Below, one piece after another: positions 34,747 through 41,967 of a DNA stretch of 64,000 nt. Under the pieces are notes generated by a model. The model saw nothing but the letters and a program-made list of their open reading frames with translations, did no database searches and was not told the DNA's origin. This stretch comes from CAWBUW01 sp963792075. Its GTDB lineage: Bacteria > Chloroflexota > Anaerolineae > Anaerolineales > UBA4823. Each line of letters starts with the position of its first letter. Position 1 is the first letter of the stretch. The stretch covers positions 434,001 through 498,000 of the forward strand of contig CAWBUW010000012.1 of the NCBI GenBank assembly GCA_963792075.1, read 5' to 3'. The position numbers and the translations under genes were made by a program.

Positions 34747-35367
34747 TCAATCATTCCCGTAACGGTCGTAAAGCGAAAGAACCGTATCGGCATAGGTGAA
34801 ACCGACGTCCTTTGGTCCGTAAGCTTTGAGCGCCTGGCGCAAATCCCCCCAGCGGTGGTTTAATCCAGCCAACATACGCGTGCCGTAGGTAACATTGAAG
34901 GTGGGATCTTCCAGCTCCGTGATTGTAGGCCGGCTCGCAAAACATGGGCCATTCGGGCAAATGAACTGCGCTGCGATTCCATCGCGCGGCATCACCTGCA
35001 TCAACCCAACGGCTCCACTCCCGGAATAAGCTTGCGGATCTCCACCCAACTCCTGCCAGATCAAAGCCGCGATCAGGTCAGGGGACAAATCGTTTTTTTC
35101 GGCATGTTGGGTGATCAAATCACACCAGCGCCGGACTTTATCAGGGAATCTTGGGCTGACCCGGCACCCTTCCGACTGCTCTGATGATTGCGACAAACTC
35201 GGCTCGTCGTTACTACCAGGTGCAGCTCCTTCTGCATGTCCAATCCCCCCCGCTAACGAGGAGAAAAGAAGCATCAATAATAAACTCATGATCAGAGCGC
35301 CCCGGATCACCAACACCGGCCCCAGGTCGGCCTGTTTTACACACTGGCTTTGTTTCTTGCGTTTCAT
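34747..35367 (-). CDS. Exported lytic transglycosylase (SLT domain)
   Basis: A 206-aa murein hydrolase. A cationic N-terminus and one hydrophobic segment (about 18-42) form a signal peptide or membrane anchor; an acidic/serine-rich linker follows. The SLT domain starts near residue 75 with catalytic Glu106 in IWQELGGDP, GAVGLMQVMP (118-127) and a C-terminal AYG-x-x-D-x-GFTYAD. It cleaves glycan strands to 1,6-anhydromuramic ends outside the membrane. The longer frame to 35442 runs through a leader palindrome, so ATG 35367 (GAGGATC upstream) is used. Its promoter region contains a LexA-like box, shared with the divergent membrane-protein gene. Confidence 0.9.
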   Translation of the reverse strand: MKRKKQSQCVKQADLGPVLVIRGALIMSLLLMLLFSSLAGGIGHAEGAAPGSNDEPSLSQSSEQSEGCRVSPRFPDKVRRWCDLITQHAEKNDLSPDLIAALIWQELGGDPQAYSGSGAVGLMQVMPRDGIAAQFICPNGPCFASRPTITELEDPTFNVTYGTRMLAGLNHRWGDLRQALKAYGPKDVGFTYADTVLSLYDRYGND

Positions 35368-35391
35368 CGTCTCTTGATCCTCTTTCTGGGG

Positions 35392-35437
35392 GTTGGGGGG
35401 CATTGGGTGAGGCAAAGCCCCACCCAATGCCCCCAAC
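35392..35437. repeat. Palindrome in the 5' leader of the lytic transglycosylase gene
   Basis: GTTGGGGGGCATTGGGTG pairs with its near-complement around a GCAAAGC tip. It lies between the predicted -10 (35456-35461) and the ATG (35367), so it would be transcribed as a leader hairpin immediately before the ribosome-binding region. Confidence 0.75.
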
Positions 35438-35455
35438 TTCATACACCGTATTTAT

Positions 35456-35473
35456 ATTTTAGCACATTTGTTC
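35456..35473 (-). promoter_or_regulatory. Candidate LexA-type box and -10 for the lytic transglycosylase gene
   Basis: On the minus strand GAACAAATGTGC (35462-35473) is followed directly by TAAAAT (35456-35461). The box differs by one base from the palindromic site at 35546-35557 and has the same position relative to the -10. No good -35 is seen, as in promoters dependent on an overlapping regulator. Confidence 0.6.
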
Positions 35474-35534
35474 TATTTTTGTGGTATCATAATCTAGACG
35501 ACGGGGATGGATCATCATTCAAAAAAATTGCCTA

Positions 35535-35563
35535 TTGACAAAACAGAACAAATGTTCTATATT
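35535..35563 (+). promoter_or_regulatory. Promoter of the four-helix membrane-protein gene with embedded LexA box
   Basis: Perfect TTGACA (35535-35540), 17 bp, TATATT (35558-35563). The spacer contains GAACAAATGTTC (35546-35557), which extends to the 14-bp palindrome AGAACA-AA-TGTTCT. This matches the Gram-positive-type SOS box core GAAC-N4-GTTC. A bound repressor would exclude polymerase. Confidence 0.8.
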
Positions 35564-35574
35564 ATAACAAGTTA

Positions 35575-35586
35575 GAACAATTGTGC
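35575..35586 (+). promoter_or_regulatory. Third LexA-like box
   Basis: GAACAATTGTGC, 17 bp downstream of the central box and about the start of the transcript. It is one base off the GAAC-N4-GTTC core. Confidence 0.5.
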
Positions 35587-35637
35587 AGTTTAATCACGGG
35601 TACAACCGTCGCACGTTCATCAATATGGAGGATGACC

Positions 35638-36348
35638 ATGAACACAACTTTTCCCCAAATCATGCCGAAATTACGCCTGAAAAGAGGCCTCGTTTTTGGA
35701 TTTCTAATTGTGGCTGCCTTGCTGTCGTTTGAAGTATTCAACTACAGCACCACTGAGTTTGCGCTTTTGGACTTGCTAGGTGACCTGCGCTTCCTCAGTA
35801 TTCGTTGGGCAACCATCCTGGCGATCGCCTTCTGTGGTATTGACTTTGCAGGGATCGCCCGCCTGTTTACCCCCGAACAAGGTGCCGACGAGCCAGCTGA
35901 AGTCTGGTACCTTTTCGGCGCCTGGATCCTGGCGGCAACGATGAATGCAACGTTGACCTGGTGGGGTGTTTCCATCGCTATCCTGAACCACGCTTCGCTT
36001 GGAAATGAAGTGCTCAGCCGTGAATCTTTGATCAAGGTAGTCCCGGTTTTCGTCGCCCTGATGGTCTGGCTGATTCGCATCTTGATTATTGGCACCTTTT
36101 CGGTCGCCGGTGATCGCCTGTTTTCCCAATCCGATCGCCGCAGCCGGTCCGCCACGTCTCGCTCGGCTGCCTCTCGCCCGATCAGCTTGCCCCGGATAGC
36201 CCCCCAGGTGAGCGCAGCCACTTTCCGGCCTGTCCCGAAGCCCACCCAGGCTCCACAGCCTTCCTTTATGCGGCCTGAGCCCACCTATCACCCCATGTCG
36301 ATGAGCGGTGCCGGACCAAACAAGAACCAACATCAAATGCAGCGCTAA
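35638..36348 (+). CDS. Four-helix membrane protein of unknown function, predicted SOS-regulated
   Basis: A 236-aa integral membrane protein. Hydrophobic segments lie at about 17-36, 54-76, 88-112 and 128-155, followed by an 80-residue cytoplasmic-type tail that is Arg/Ser-rich (SDRRSRSATSRSAASR) and then Pro-rich. No signal peptide, enzyme motif or known family is recognised. ATG 35638 has GGAGG 7 nt upstream; an in-frame ATG at 35632 and a TTG at 35581 are less likely. It is driven by a strong promoter with an embedded LexA-type box and lies divergent to an exported cell-wall hydrolase. A role in envelope change, growth arrest or lysis during DNA damage is an inference from context. Confidence 0.8.
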   Translation: MNTTFPQIMPKLRLKRGLVFGFLIVAALLSFEVFNYSTTEFALLDLLGDLRFLSIRWATILAIAFCGIDFAGIARLFTPEQGADEPAEVWYLFGAWILAATMNATLTWWGVSIAILNHASLGNEVLSRESLIKVVPVFVALMVWLIRILIIGTFSVAGDRLFSQSDRRSRSATSRSAASRPISLPRIAPQVSAATFRPVPKPTQAPQPSFMRPEPTYHPMSMSGAGPNKNQHQMQR

Positions 36349-36362
36349 CCGAATAAAAAATC

Positions 36363-36413
36363 CGTAAGAATCAACAACACCCCATGAATAGCGGGGTGTT
36401 GTTGATTCTTACG
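36363..36413. terminator. Intrinsic terminator, U-tract on the minus strand
   Basis: A 21-bp stem (GTAAGAATCAACAACACCCC and complement) with an 8-nt loop. On the minus strand it is followed by TTTTTT, giving a proper intrinsic terminator for the NYN gene. On the plus strand it closes the membrane-protein transcript. Confidence 0.8.
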
Positions 36414-36421
36414 CCAAAAAA

Positions 36422-36466
36422 TTAGATCGCCGGGCGTGGGGGGGGAAAACACGCCCAGCGATCTAA
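36422..36466. repeat. Second hairpin adjoining the terminator
   Basis: Outer arms TTAGATCGC/GCGATCTAA and inner arms GGGCGT/ACGCCC close over a G-rich then A-rich loop. It is 9 bp from the terminator. It may be part of a structured RNA with the following 100 nt. Confidence 0.6.
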
Positions 36467-36631
36467 GAACACCACCGGCTGCAAGGAACACGGGGGAACG
36501 TGCTTATGCAATGGACCAGTGGCAAACACCTGCGGTACCAGTAAAAAAGGAGGCAGATGTTGGCCCATATAATACATCATATTTATTTCAATTGGATTAA
36601 TACTAGATTAGTATTGTCTTATTTATAAAGA
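36467..36631. other. Gene-free stretch with unexplained signals
   Basis: Besides the two hairpins just upstream, this segment holds a short stem CACG/CGTG around GGGGAA (near 36490), an AAGGAGG followed 3 nt later by an ATG that opens only a four-codon frame (36557), a TATAAT-like box (36569-36574) in AT-rich DNA, and a palindrome AATACTA-GAT-TAGTATT (36599-36615). No protein gene, tRNA or recognised riboswitch is visible. Confidence 0.4.
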
Positions 36632-37111
36632 TTAATCTTGTTTCCCACGTTGAAACAGCTTTAACCATGCAGCAAGATCGTCTTCGCTCATCGTCTGCTC
36701 TGTGCCCGGTGGGTTGCCTTGAGACGATTTGTTCAATGCATCCAACAGCTCATGGACGAATTCTTCGGCGGGCATCACCCGGGCAAACGCCGTCCGGGCG
36801 GCTAACTGGATACTCCGATCCGAGGTGACCACAGTCCAATTGCGCGCGCTCCTCCCGAGTTTCACCAGGCGATCTTTGATCTCCTGATCTGCGCTCCTCC
36901 CCACGCGGGCAAATTTTACCCGTACCGTCCCCACTTGCTGAGTGCGCACAGACCCCGGCTGAGCGTTGTCGAAATAGAGTTCGACCTGTTTGCGCCGGAT
37001 CCGGCAATATTCTTGCACCATCTCGATCAGGCGCTGTTCATCATCCAAATCACTGAGCTTGAGGCCCGGGATCTTCGGAATCAGATTATGACCATCAATC
37101 ATCAAAGGCAT
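36632..37111 (-). CDS. YacP/Rae1-like NYN-domain ribonuclease
   Basis: A 159-aa PIN-like NYN nuclease. Acidic active-site residues are visible in MIDGHNL (Asp6), LYFDNAQ (Asp48) and VTSDRSIQ (Asp98). The family includes the ribosome-associated endonuclease Rae1 (YacP) of Bacillus. The C-terminal tail (SEDDLAAWLKLFQRG) resembles a short docking motif. Translation probably begins at 37111 (or 37102); an extension to 37558 covers the divergent neighbour and is an artefact. There is no Shine-Dalgarno; the promoter is placed so that transcription starts at the ATG. Confidence 0.85.
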   Translation of the reverse strand: MPLMIDGHNLIPKIPGLKLSDLDDEQRLIEMVQEYCRIRRKQVELYFDNAQPGSVRTQQVGTVRVKFARVGRSADQEIKDRLVKLGRSARNWTVVTSDRSIQLAARTAFARVMPAEEFVHELLDALNKSSQGNPPGTEQTMSEDDLAAWLKLFQRGKQD

Positions 37112-37117
37112 ATACCG

Positions 37118-37146
37118 ATTGTATTGGTTAGCCCTTCTTTCGTCAA
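37118..37146 (-). promoter_or_regulatory. Promoter giving a leaderless NYN-nuclease transcript
   Basis: Minus strand TTGACG (37141-37146), 17 bp, TACAAT (37118-37123). Only 6 nt separate the -10 from the ATG at 37111, so mRNA would begin at the start codon. Confidence 0.75.
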
Positions 37147-37166
37147 CCGTGAGGCGATCATGGATA

Positions 37167-37215
37167 TTTGGGGGTTGAGTATGCCACGCAAAGCGTGGTG
37201 CACTCAACCCCCAAA
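37167..37215. repeat. Palindrome between two divergent promoters
   Basis: TTTGGGGGTTGAGT and complement, then CCACGC/GCGTGG around an AAA tip, with two mismatches. It lies between the -35 of the leftward NYN promoter and the -35 of the rightward LysM promoter, so it is in no mature mRNA and cannot terminate either gene. Confidence 0.8.
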
Positions 37216-37235
37216 CCCTCTGCCTTCTGCCAGGG

Positions 37236-37264
37236 TTGTACCCGCCTGACCTTTGTGCTATGAT
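37236..37264 (+). promoter_or_regulatory. Promoter of the LysM protein gene
   Basis: TTGTAC (37236-37241), 17 bp, TATGAT (37259-37264). The ATG at 37274 is 9 nt past the -10, so the leader is at most a few bases. Confidence 0.65.
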
Positions 37265-37273
37265 GAGGCCGGT

Positions 37274-38110
37274 ATGGAACGGTTGAAACGATTGGTTTAC
37301 CTGACCCTGTTCAATATCCTGGTTTCCGCGACCACGACCCTTGGCATGCTCTACTTGTGGGATGCAGGGAAAGCGCGCCTGACCACACTGCAAATGGAAA
37401 CTGCCCTGGCATCTCAACAGCCTGCCGTGACGATCGTGGTTATCGGCGCGCCGGTCGAGGGGACCGCGGTCATGCAAACGTTGGGCGCTCCTACCCAACC
37501 CGTGGATACCATCATCCCGCCGACACCTACTTCTCCCAGCGAAATCTATCAAGTGCAAGCGGATGACACCCTGGCCATCATTGCCGATCGATACAACATC
37601 AGCTTACAGGATATCCTGGCGATCAACAACCTGGAAGATCCGAATAACCTGGTCATCGGACAGGAAATCATCATCCCCACCGGCCCGCTGCCTACCCTGA
37701 CGCTCACATTTACACCCTCACCAACCCTACCGGCTACGAGCACACCCACGCCACGTTCTACTCACCCACCCACTCCCACGCCCAGCCAGACCCTCCAGGC
37801 TGCCGAAGTCACAATCACAAGCGTGCTGGGCGCCGGCGACCTGGCAACCGAACGGGTCAAGATCACCCTGCACGGCGGCAGCGGGATTTCAATGGCGGGC
37901 TGGCAACTGATCGACAGCGATTTGAACAGCTTCACCTTTCCACAACTGGACCTTTTCCCAGAGGCCAGCATCCAGGTCAATACTCGCACCGGGCTAAATA
38001 CAGCCGCCGACCTATTTTGGGGATTATCTACTCCTGTCTGGGAACCAGGTGAAACTGTCCAACTGCTGGACGCTGCAGGCGCCGTGCGAGCCACCTTCAA
38101 GATCCCGTAG
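37274..38110 (+). CDS. Membrane-anchored LysM / lamin-tail-like domain protein
   Basis: A 278-aa protein with an N-terminal hydrophobic anchor (about 6-30). One LysM domain (YQVQADDTLAIIADRYNIS, continuing to VIGQEIIIP) lies at about 95-140 and would bind peptidoglycan glycan. A Pro/Thr/Ser-rich linker (about 142-175) follows, then a C-terminal beta-domain from about 177 with the pattern GWQLIDSDLNSFTFPQ and TGLNTAADLFWG. That pattern resembles lamin-tail/LTD modules common in Chloroflexota surface proteins. It probably faces the cell wall. Confidence 0.85.
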   Translation: MERLKRLVYLTLFNILVSATTTLGMLYLWDAGKARLTTLQMETALASQQPAVTIVVIGAPVEGTAVMQTLGAPTQPVDTIIPPTPTSPSEIYQVQADDTLAIIADRYNISLQDILAINNLEDPNNLVIGQEIIIPTGPLPTLTLTFTPSPTLPATSTPTPRSTHPPTPTPSQTLQAAEVTITSVLGAGDLATERVKITLHGGSGISMAGWQLIDSDLNSFTFPQLDLFPEASIQVNTRTGLNTAADLFWGLSTPVWEPGETVQLLDAAGAVRATFKIP

Positions 38111-38132
38111 ATTGGAGGGAGGTGTTTTTAGG

Positions 38133-38570
38133 ATGAGCAATATTGAAGAACACATCCGAAAAGCAATCGAAGAAGGCCAGTTCGACAATTTACCCGGCAA
38201 GGGTAAACCGCTCAAACTGGATGAAAACCCTCACGAAGACCCGGAATGGCGGCTGGCGCATACCATGCTCAAAAACAGCGGGTTTTCCCTGCCGTGGATC
38301 GAGACCCGGCGCGAAATCGAAGAGGCGCTCGAGAAGTCTGCTTCTGATCTATACATAGCCTGGGCAAGGCGGGGCCAGGAGATGCTCCGACACCCCGCCT
38401 TTGAAAGCGTCCAGGACGAGTGGCAGCGCGCGGCAGCAGCCTACCAGCAGCAGGTCGCCGAAATCAATAAGAAGATCCTGGTTTACAATTTACAGGCCCC
38501 CTCGCCGCGCTTCCACCTGCTGGCGATCAACGCGGACCGGGAAATTGCCCGTGTAACCCAGGCCGGCTAG
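38133..38570 (+). CDS. DUF1992 (DnaJ-homologue subfamily C member 28-like) protein
   Basis: A 145-aa soluble protein with the DUF1992 signature at the N-terminus: IEEHIRKAIEEGQFDNLPGKGKPLKLDENP, here residues 3-32. The rest is helical and charged with an ETRREIEEALEKSAS segment. Function in bacteria is not established. ATG 38133 with GGAGG 13 nt upstream lies 22 bp behind the LysM gene. Its stop overlaps the stop of the convergent YcaQ-like gene by 4 bp. Confidence 0.88.
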   Translation: MSNIEEHIRKAIEEGQFDNLPGKGKPLKLDENPHEDPEWRLAHTMLKNSGFSLPWIETRREIEEALEKSASDLYIAWARRGQEMLRHPAFESVQDEWQRAAAAYQQQVAEINKKILVYNLQAPSPRFHLLAINADREIARVTQAG

Positions 38571-39805
38571 AGGGCTTTCAACAGCCGTTCGCCGAACTCA
38601 GATGGATCGCTACGCTCGATCACCAGGTCCCGCGCCTGGTGGAAGCGCATGAAATCCCGCATCGCTCCAGCCACCTCCGCCACCAGGCCCTCTTCGGGTT
38701 GGATGCCCGGTTCCAGGTACAGCGCTTTAATCCGCAGCCGCCCACTGGCGCGCTCGAGCTTGGGATCGAAACGCCCTACCAACCGTCCCCGGTGGAGAAT
38801 GGACAGGCAATAGTAGCCCCACTGCCGTGTCGGAGCGGGTTTATAGGCCTCGATCGTATTATGATAATTCCACAACTGCTGGTCCCGGCCGCGCGCCCAG
38901 AACAGGTTGTCGAAGAAACTCAGGAAGGTGGTACGTTGGGGGGCCAGTTCCCCGGCCGCGGCGCGGTCCAACACGGGCAAGATATCTTTGTGCACAACCA
39001 GGTCGCAGGTCCTGCCATCCGCCAATTCACCCTGCACGGACAGCAGTTCCCCCGCAGCTAACAATGCGCGGACGGCAGCACGCGCCGGGGTAAGGCGCAT
39101 GTAGCTGTAATCGCCCGGCTGATCCGGCGTACAGACTCCCAGCGCGCGTGCGCCCTGTGAAACGAGGAATTGCCTCGTTTCATTTTCATCCGGGAGGCGC
39201 GTATCCACCCAATCTGGCAGCACCCGTTCGCGCAAATCATAGACGCGTTGGAATTTCTCCCGGCGAGCAACCATCAGCTCGCCCGCATTATACAGGTGCT
39301 CCAACGCAGCTTTGGCGGGTTTCCAATCCCACCAGGCGCCGGCGCGATGGTCGTGGCGCTCGAAATCTGCCGAACGCAGCCCGCCTTCCTGGCGCACCCG
39401 CATGCGCACGTTCGCCAGGACCTGCGCCGGATCCTCTGCCTTGTCCAACATACGCCGGATCCAATTATCACCCACTTCCCCTAACCTCTGCATGGCAGGC
39501 AGGTAATAGCGGAAATCCCGGAGCGGCAGCAGGCAGGCCGCATGGGACCAATATTCGAACAGGCTGCGTTGGGCCGGGTCTGACAGCAAGCGGTCCAAAT
39601 CAGACGGGGCGTAATTCCCCAACCGGCTCCATAACACCAGGTAGTGGCTGCGTTGGACTACGTGCAGGGTATCGATCTGCACCGCGCCGATCTGCTCTAC
39701 CAGGGCATGGATACCGGCCTGGGAGGCGTCTGGCGCCTGAGACGAAAGCCCCTGTACGTGCAGCGCCAGGGCGCGTAAGGCTTCTAACGGGTAGGCAGCT
39801 TTCAT
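38567..39805 (-). CDS. YcaQ/AlkX-like winged-helix DNA glycosylase (HTH_42)
   Basis: A 412-aa protein of the winged-helix DUF1006 family whose characterised members (E. coli YcaQ, Streptomyces AlkZ) unhook DNA interstrand crosslinks. The catalytic Q-x-D motif is Gln43-Ile-Asp45 in the segment GAVQIDTLHVVQRSHY, as in YcaQ; FEYWSHAACLLP is also typical. The start overlaps the Nudix stop as ATGA, giving coupled synthesis with a nucleotide-pool enzyme. It is a repair role by family, not proven for this protein. Confidence 0.88.
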   Translation of the reverse strand: MKAAYPLEALRALALHVQGLSSQAPDASQAGIHALVEQIGAVQIDTLHVVQRSHYLVLWSRLGNYAPSDLDRLLSDPAQRSLFEYWSHAACLLPLRDFRYYLPAMQRLGEVGDNWIRRMLDKAEDPAQVLANVRMRVRQEGGLRSADFERHDHRAGAWWDWKPAKAALEHLYNAGELMVARREKFQRVYDLRERVLPDWVDTRLPDENETRQFLVSQGARALGVCTPDQPGDYSYMRLTPARAAVRALLAAGELLSVQGELADGRTCDLVVHKDILPVLDRAAAGELAPQRTTFLSFFDNLFWARGRDQQLWNYHNTIEAYKPAPTRQWGYYCLSILHRGRLVGRFDPKLERASGRLRIKALYLEPGIQPEEGLVAEVAGAMRDFMRFHQARDLVIERSDPSEFGERLLKAL

Positions 39806-40290
39806 GCCGGCTTTCGCGAGTCCACAGGCGCAGGGTAGAAAACCACATCATGCGATGCCAGGCGCCCATCCAAATAGACGAACTTCCCGGAAAATATCCC
39901 TGGCTGGTCCAGCCAGGGCAGAAAAATGAGGTCGCCTTCCCACAAATTCAGCTCCAATAAGCGCGCGTTATCGATCCATTCCAGGACGCCCTCAGGCGAA
40001 TCGATGAGCTCGCCATCATAATGCTCCACGACAAAGACAAAAGCATACCAGTCCTCTTCGTTGGCGAAGCCGGGAAAAGTCAAAAAGCCCTTCAGAACGG
40101 GCTGGCGGACACGCAGACCCGATTCTTCATAGATTTCCCGGATGGCGCACTCTTCCGGAGTCTCGCCCGCTTCCAGCTTCCCGCCCAGGCCGTTCCACTT
40201 GCCCAGGTGCATGTCATTCGGCTTCTTGATCCGGTGCAGCATCAGGGTTTGGCCGGGGCGGCGCACATAACATAATGTTGCGAGCTTCAT
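39802..40290 (-). CDS. Nudix hydrolase, MutT/8-oxo-dGTP diphosphatase type
   Basis: A 162-aa protein with a complete Nudix box: Gly37, Glu43, then REIYEESGL (51-59). The N-terminus (MKLATLCYVRR, LMLHRIKKPNDMHLGKWNGLGG) resembles the MutT/MTH1 group that hydrolyses oxidised purine nucleotides. It is cotranscribed and overlapping (ATGA) with the YcaQ-like glycosylase, a pairing that joins pool sanitation with base repair. AAGGA lies 7 nt before the ATG. Confidence 0.92.
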   Translation of the reverse strand: MKLATLCYVRRPGQTLMLHRIKKPNDMHLGKWNGLGGKLEAGETPEECAIREIYEESGLRVRQPVLKGFLTFPGFANEEDWYAFVFVVEHYDGELIDSPEGVLEWIDNARLLELNLWEGDLIFLPWLDQPGIFSGKFVYLDGRLASHDVVFYPAPVDSRKPA

Positions 40291-40332
40291 CTTTAATCCT
40301 TACTCCCAGATGGACGCTTCAATCTGACTTCG

Positions 40333-41205
40333 TCAGGCCAACACCATGGCGATTTCATGGTCGAGTTGGGCCAGATCCGTCGTGCAAGCCGCTATCAATT
40401 CTTCAACTTGATGGGTGGAAGGCTCCAGCAGCCCCAGTGCCATCCCCTCAGCCTCACCCAAAGCGGCGAAGATCAGGCGCACCAACCGGATGGCCTCGAT
40501 CTGCTGCAGGCTGAGAGCTGACAGGGTCTTTTCCACCTGGACTGTGTGCTGGCGCAAGTGCAACTCAAAACGATGCAGACGGAATTGTATTGGCATCGGC
40601 TGTGGTTCCCAAAAGATGGATGGCAGATCCAACTCGGATGGTTGGATGGTCGCGAGATCGGCCAACACGCGTACATGCCAGGCAGCATAGTATTCTAACA
40701 ATGCACTGATTGGCCCAGCCTCTGCCAGAGAGACAAAATTATCCTGGTTCAAAAAAGCGTTGAAGTCTTCTTCGCTTATTTCCAGAGGACGGTCATCTTT
40801 GCTGCGAGCGCGCTCGATGGTGTAATGAATTACTGTGTAAAACGCACGATCCACCTCGATTAAATGAGCCAGGGCAATACGCACGGACCATTCTTTCTCG
40901 TCCGGCCGCTGTGCTCCATCCACATCACTCAAACCCACCAATAGCGCCTGCAGCTCGCGGAAAGCAATATGATACTGTACCAGAGCACGCTGCGCCGCGC
41001 TGAGTGGGCAGGCCTGGTTCAGGCGTACCTGTTCAATCTGCGCTGCCAGCAAGCGCAAGCGTTCCATCATCCGGAAAGAGGCAAAACGTACGCCCTCATC
41101 ATATCCCATCCACTTCCATGTCCGGTCCAGATCGAGGTCCGGCAGCTTCTGAACTCGATGCGTAAAACCAAAAACAACCTGAGAAAGCTCTCGATTTTGC
41201 AGCAT
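40333..41205 (-). CDS. DinB-like four-helix protein
   Basis: A 290-aa helical protein. The central part (about 85-245) has the DinB/DUF664 pattern: one His in ALAHLIEVDRAF, one in AAWHVRVLADL, and HRFELHLRQHTVQVEKTL, suggesting a three-histidine metal site. DinB-fold enzymes use Ni or Zn for thiol-dependent transfer; exact substrate here is unknown. It was named for damage-inducibility in Bacillus, but I see no LexA box in front of this copy. ATG 41205 follows GGAAGGTGG. Confidence 0.78.
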   Translation of the reverse strand: MLQNRELSQVVFGFTHRVQKLPDLDLDRTWKWMGYDEGVRFASFRMMERLRLLAAQIEQVRLNQACPLSAAQRALVQYHIAFRELQALLVGLSDVDGAQRPDEKEWSVRIALAHLIEVDRAFYTVIHYTIERARSKDDRPLEISEEDFNAFLNQDNFVSLAEAGPISALLEYYAAWHVRVLADLATIQPSELDLPSIFWEPQPMPIQFRLHRFELHLRQHTVQVEKTLSALSLQQIEAIRLVRLIFAALGEAEGMALGLLEPSTHQVEELIAACTTDLAQLDHEIAMVLA

Positions 41206-41240
41206 ACTACCACCTTCCACGATTAATCTGCTTGATAAAG

Positions 41241-41270
41241 TGGCGACGCGCCTGCAGGGGCGCGCCGCCA
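41241..41270. terminator. Hairpin after the ferritin gene
   Basis: TGGCG-A-CGCGCC pairs with GGCGCG-C-CGCCA around a 6-nt loop. It lies 36 bp past the ferritin stop (41307) and upstream of the DinB-like gene. Confidence 0.6.
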
Positions 41271-41306
41271 ACTATTTTCCTTATTGCGGGTGAGGAAAAA
41301 TCAATC

Positions 41307-41804
41307 CTAGTCTTCCCCACCGCGCTTGCCCAGCCGATGGTCCAGCATCAGCACAGCCGTACCATGTGCATCAATCAACTTGAGCTGTTCCAGGATGGCA
41401 CTGGCATTCTTTTCTTCTTCTACTTGCTCGTTAATGAACCATTGGAGCATGACCTGAGTGGGATAATCCGCTTCTTCGATAGCCAGCTTATAAATACCGT
41501 GAATCAAGCTGGTCACTTTCTGCTCGTGGCCATACACTTGCTCAAACGCCTTCAACGCCGAATCCCATTCAACCTGGGGTTGGTCAATTGCCTGTAAAGC
41601 GACACGCCCACCACGGTCGATAACATAATCGAAGAACTTCATGGCGTGCTCGCGTTCTTCGTTTGCCTGGACACGCATCCATGCAGCAAAGCCGGGCAAG
41701 TTGTTCGCTCCAAAGTAGGCTGACATAGAAAGATATAGGTACGCCGAAGCAAGTTCGTGTTTGATTTGTGTGTTAATCGCATCTTGAATTTTCTTGTTTA
41801 ACAT
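41307..41804 (-). CDS. Bacterial non-haem ferritin
   Basis: A 165-aa four-helix iron-storage protein. Ferroxidase-centre residues fall at the expected places: Glu17, Glu50, His53 (ANEEREHA), Glu94, Gln127 and Glu130 (NEQVEEEK). It assembles as a 24-mer cage and oxidises Fe(II). AAGGAG precedes the ATG. A TATAAT -10 is seen at 41909-41914, giving a leader of roughly 100 nt whose regulation is unclear; no obvious Fur box is found. Confidence 0.95.
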   Translation of the reverse strand: MLNKKIQDAINTQIKHELASAYLYLSMSAYFGANNLPGFAAWMRVQANEEREHAMKFFDYVIDRGGRVALQAIDQPQVEWDSALKAFEQVYGHEQKVTSLIHGIYKLAIEEADYPTQVMLQWFINEQVEEEKNASAILEQLKLIDAHGTAVLMLDHRLGKRGGED

Positions 41805-41908
41805 GATCTGTCTCCTTTATCAATAATATGTGTGTTTCGGAAGAGGCGGATGTTTTTCCGGCTTGCATCGGGAAACCTCGCCTTCCTATCATGGTTGGAT
41901 CGGTATTT

Positions 41909-41914
41909 ATTATA
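41909..41914 (-). promoter_or_regulatory. -10 element of the ferritin gene
   Basis: Consensus TATAAT on the minus strand in the gap between the HerA stop and the ferritin start. The -35 is a poor T-rich match. Confidence 0.5.
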
Positions 41915-41967
41915 TCCCGTTCATAAAATGCAAAAAATGAGTATCGGTTAAAAAACTTTGCTTTGAA

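Noticed and set aside
35581..35637. TTG-initiated extension of the four-helix membrane protein
   Set aside because: It would begin at the third LexA-like box near the transcription start; the ATG at 35638 has a strong GGAGG.
36480..36560. Possible c-di-AMP (ydaO-type) or other riboswitch suggested by GGGGGAAC
   Set aside because: The remaining conserved blocks of that aptamer are absent and the downstream gene is on the opposite strand.
37112..37558. 149-residue N-terminal extension of the NYN nuclease frame
   Set aside because: It covers the divergent promoter, a palindrome and the start of the LysM gene; the promoter at 37118-37146 sets the start at 37111.
39148..39960. 270-codon plus-strand frame over the YcaQ-like and Nudix genes
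   Set aside because: Both minus-strand genes have clear family motifs; the plus frame is Arg/Pro-rich antisense.
41805..41967. Fur box in the ferritin leader
   Set aside because: No GATAATGAT-like repeats found; only a -10 element can be supported.
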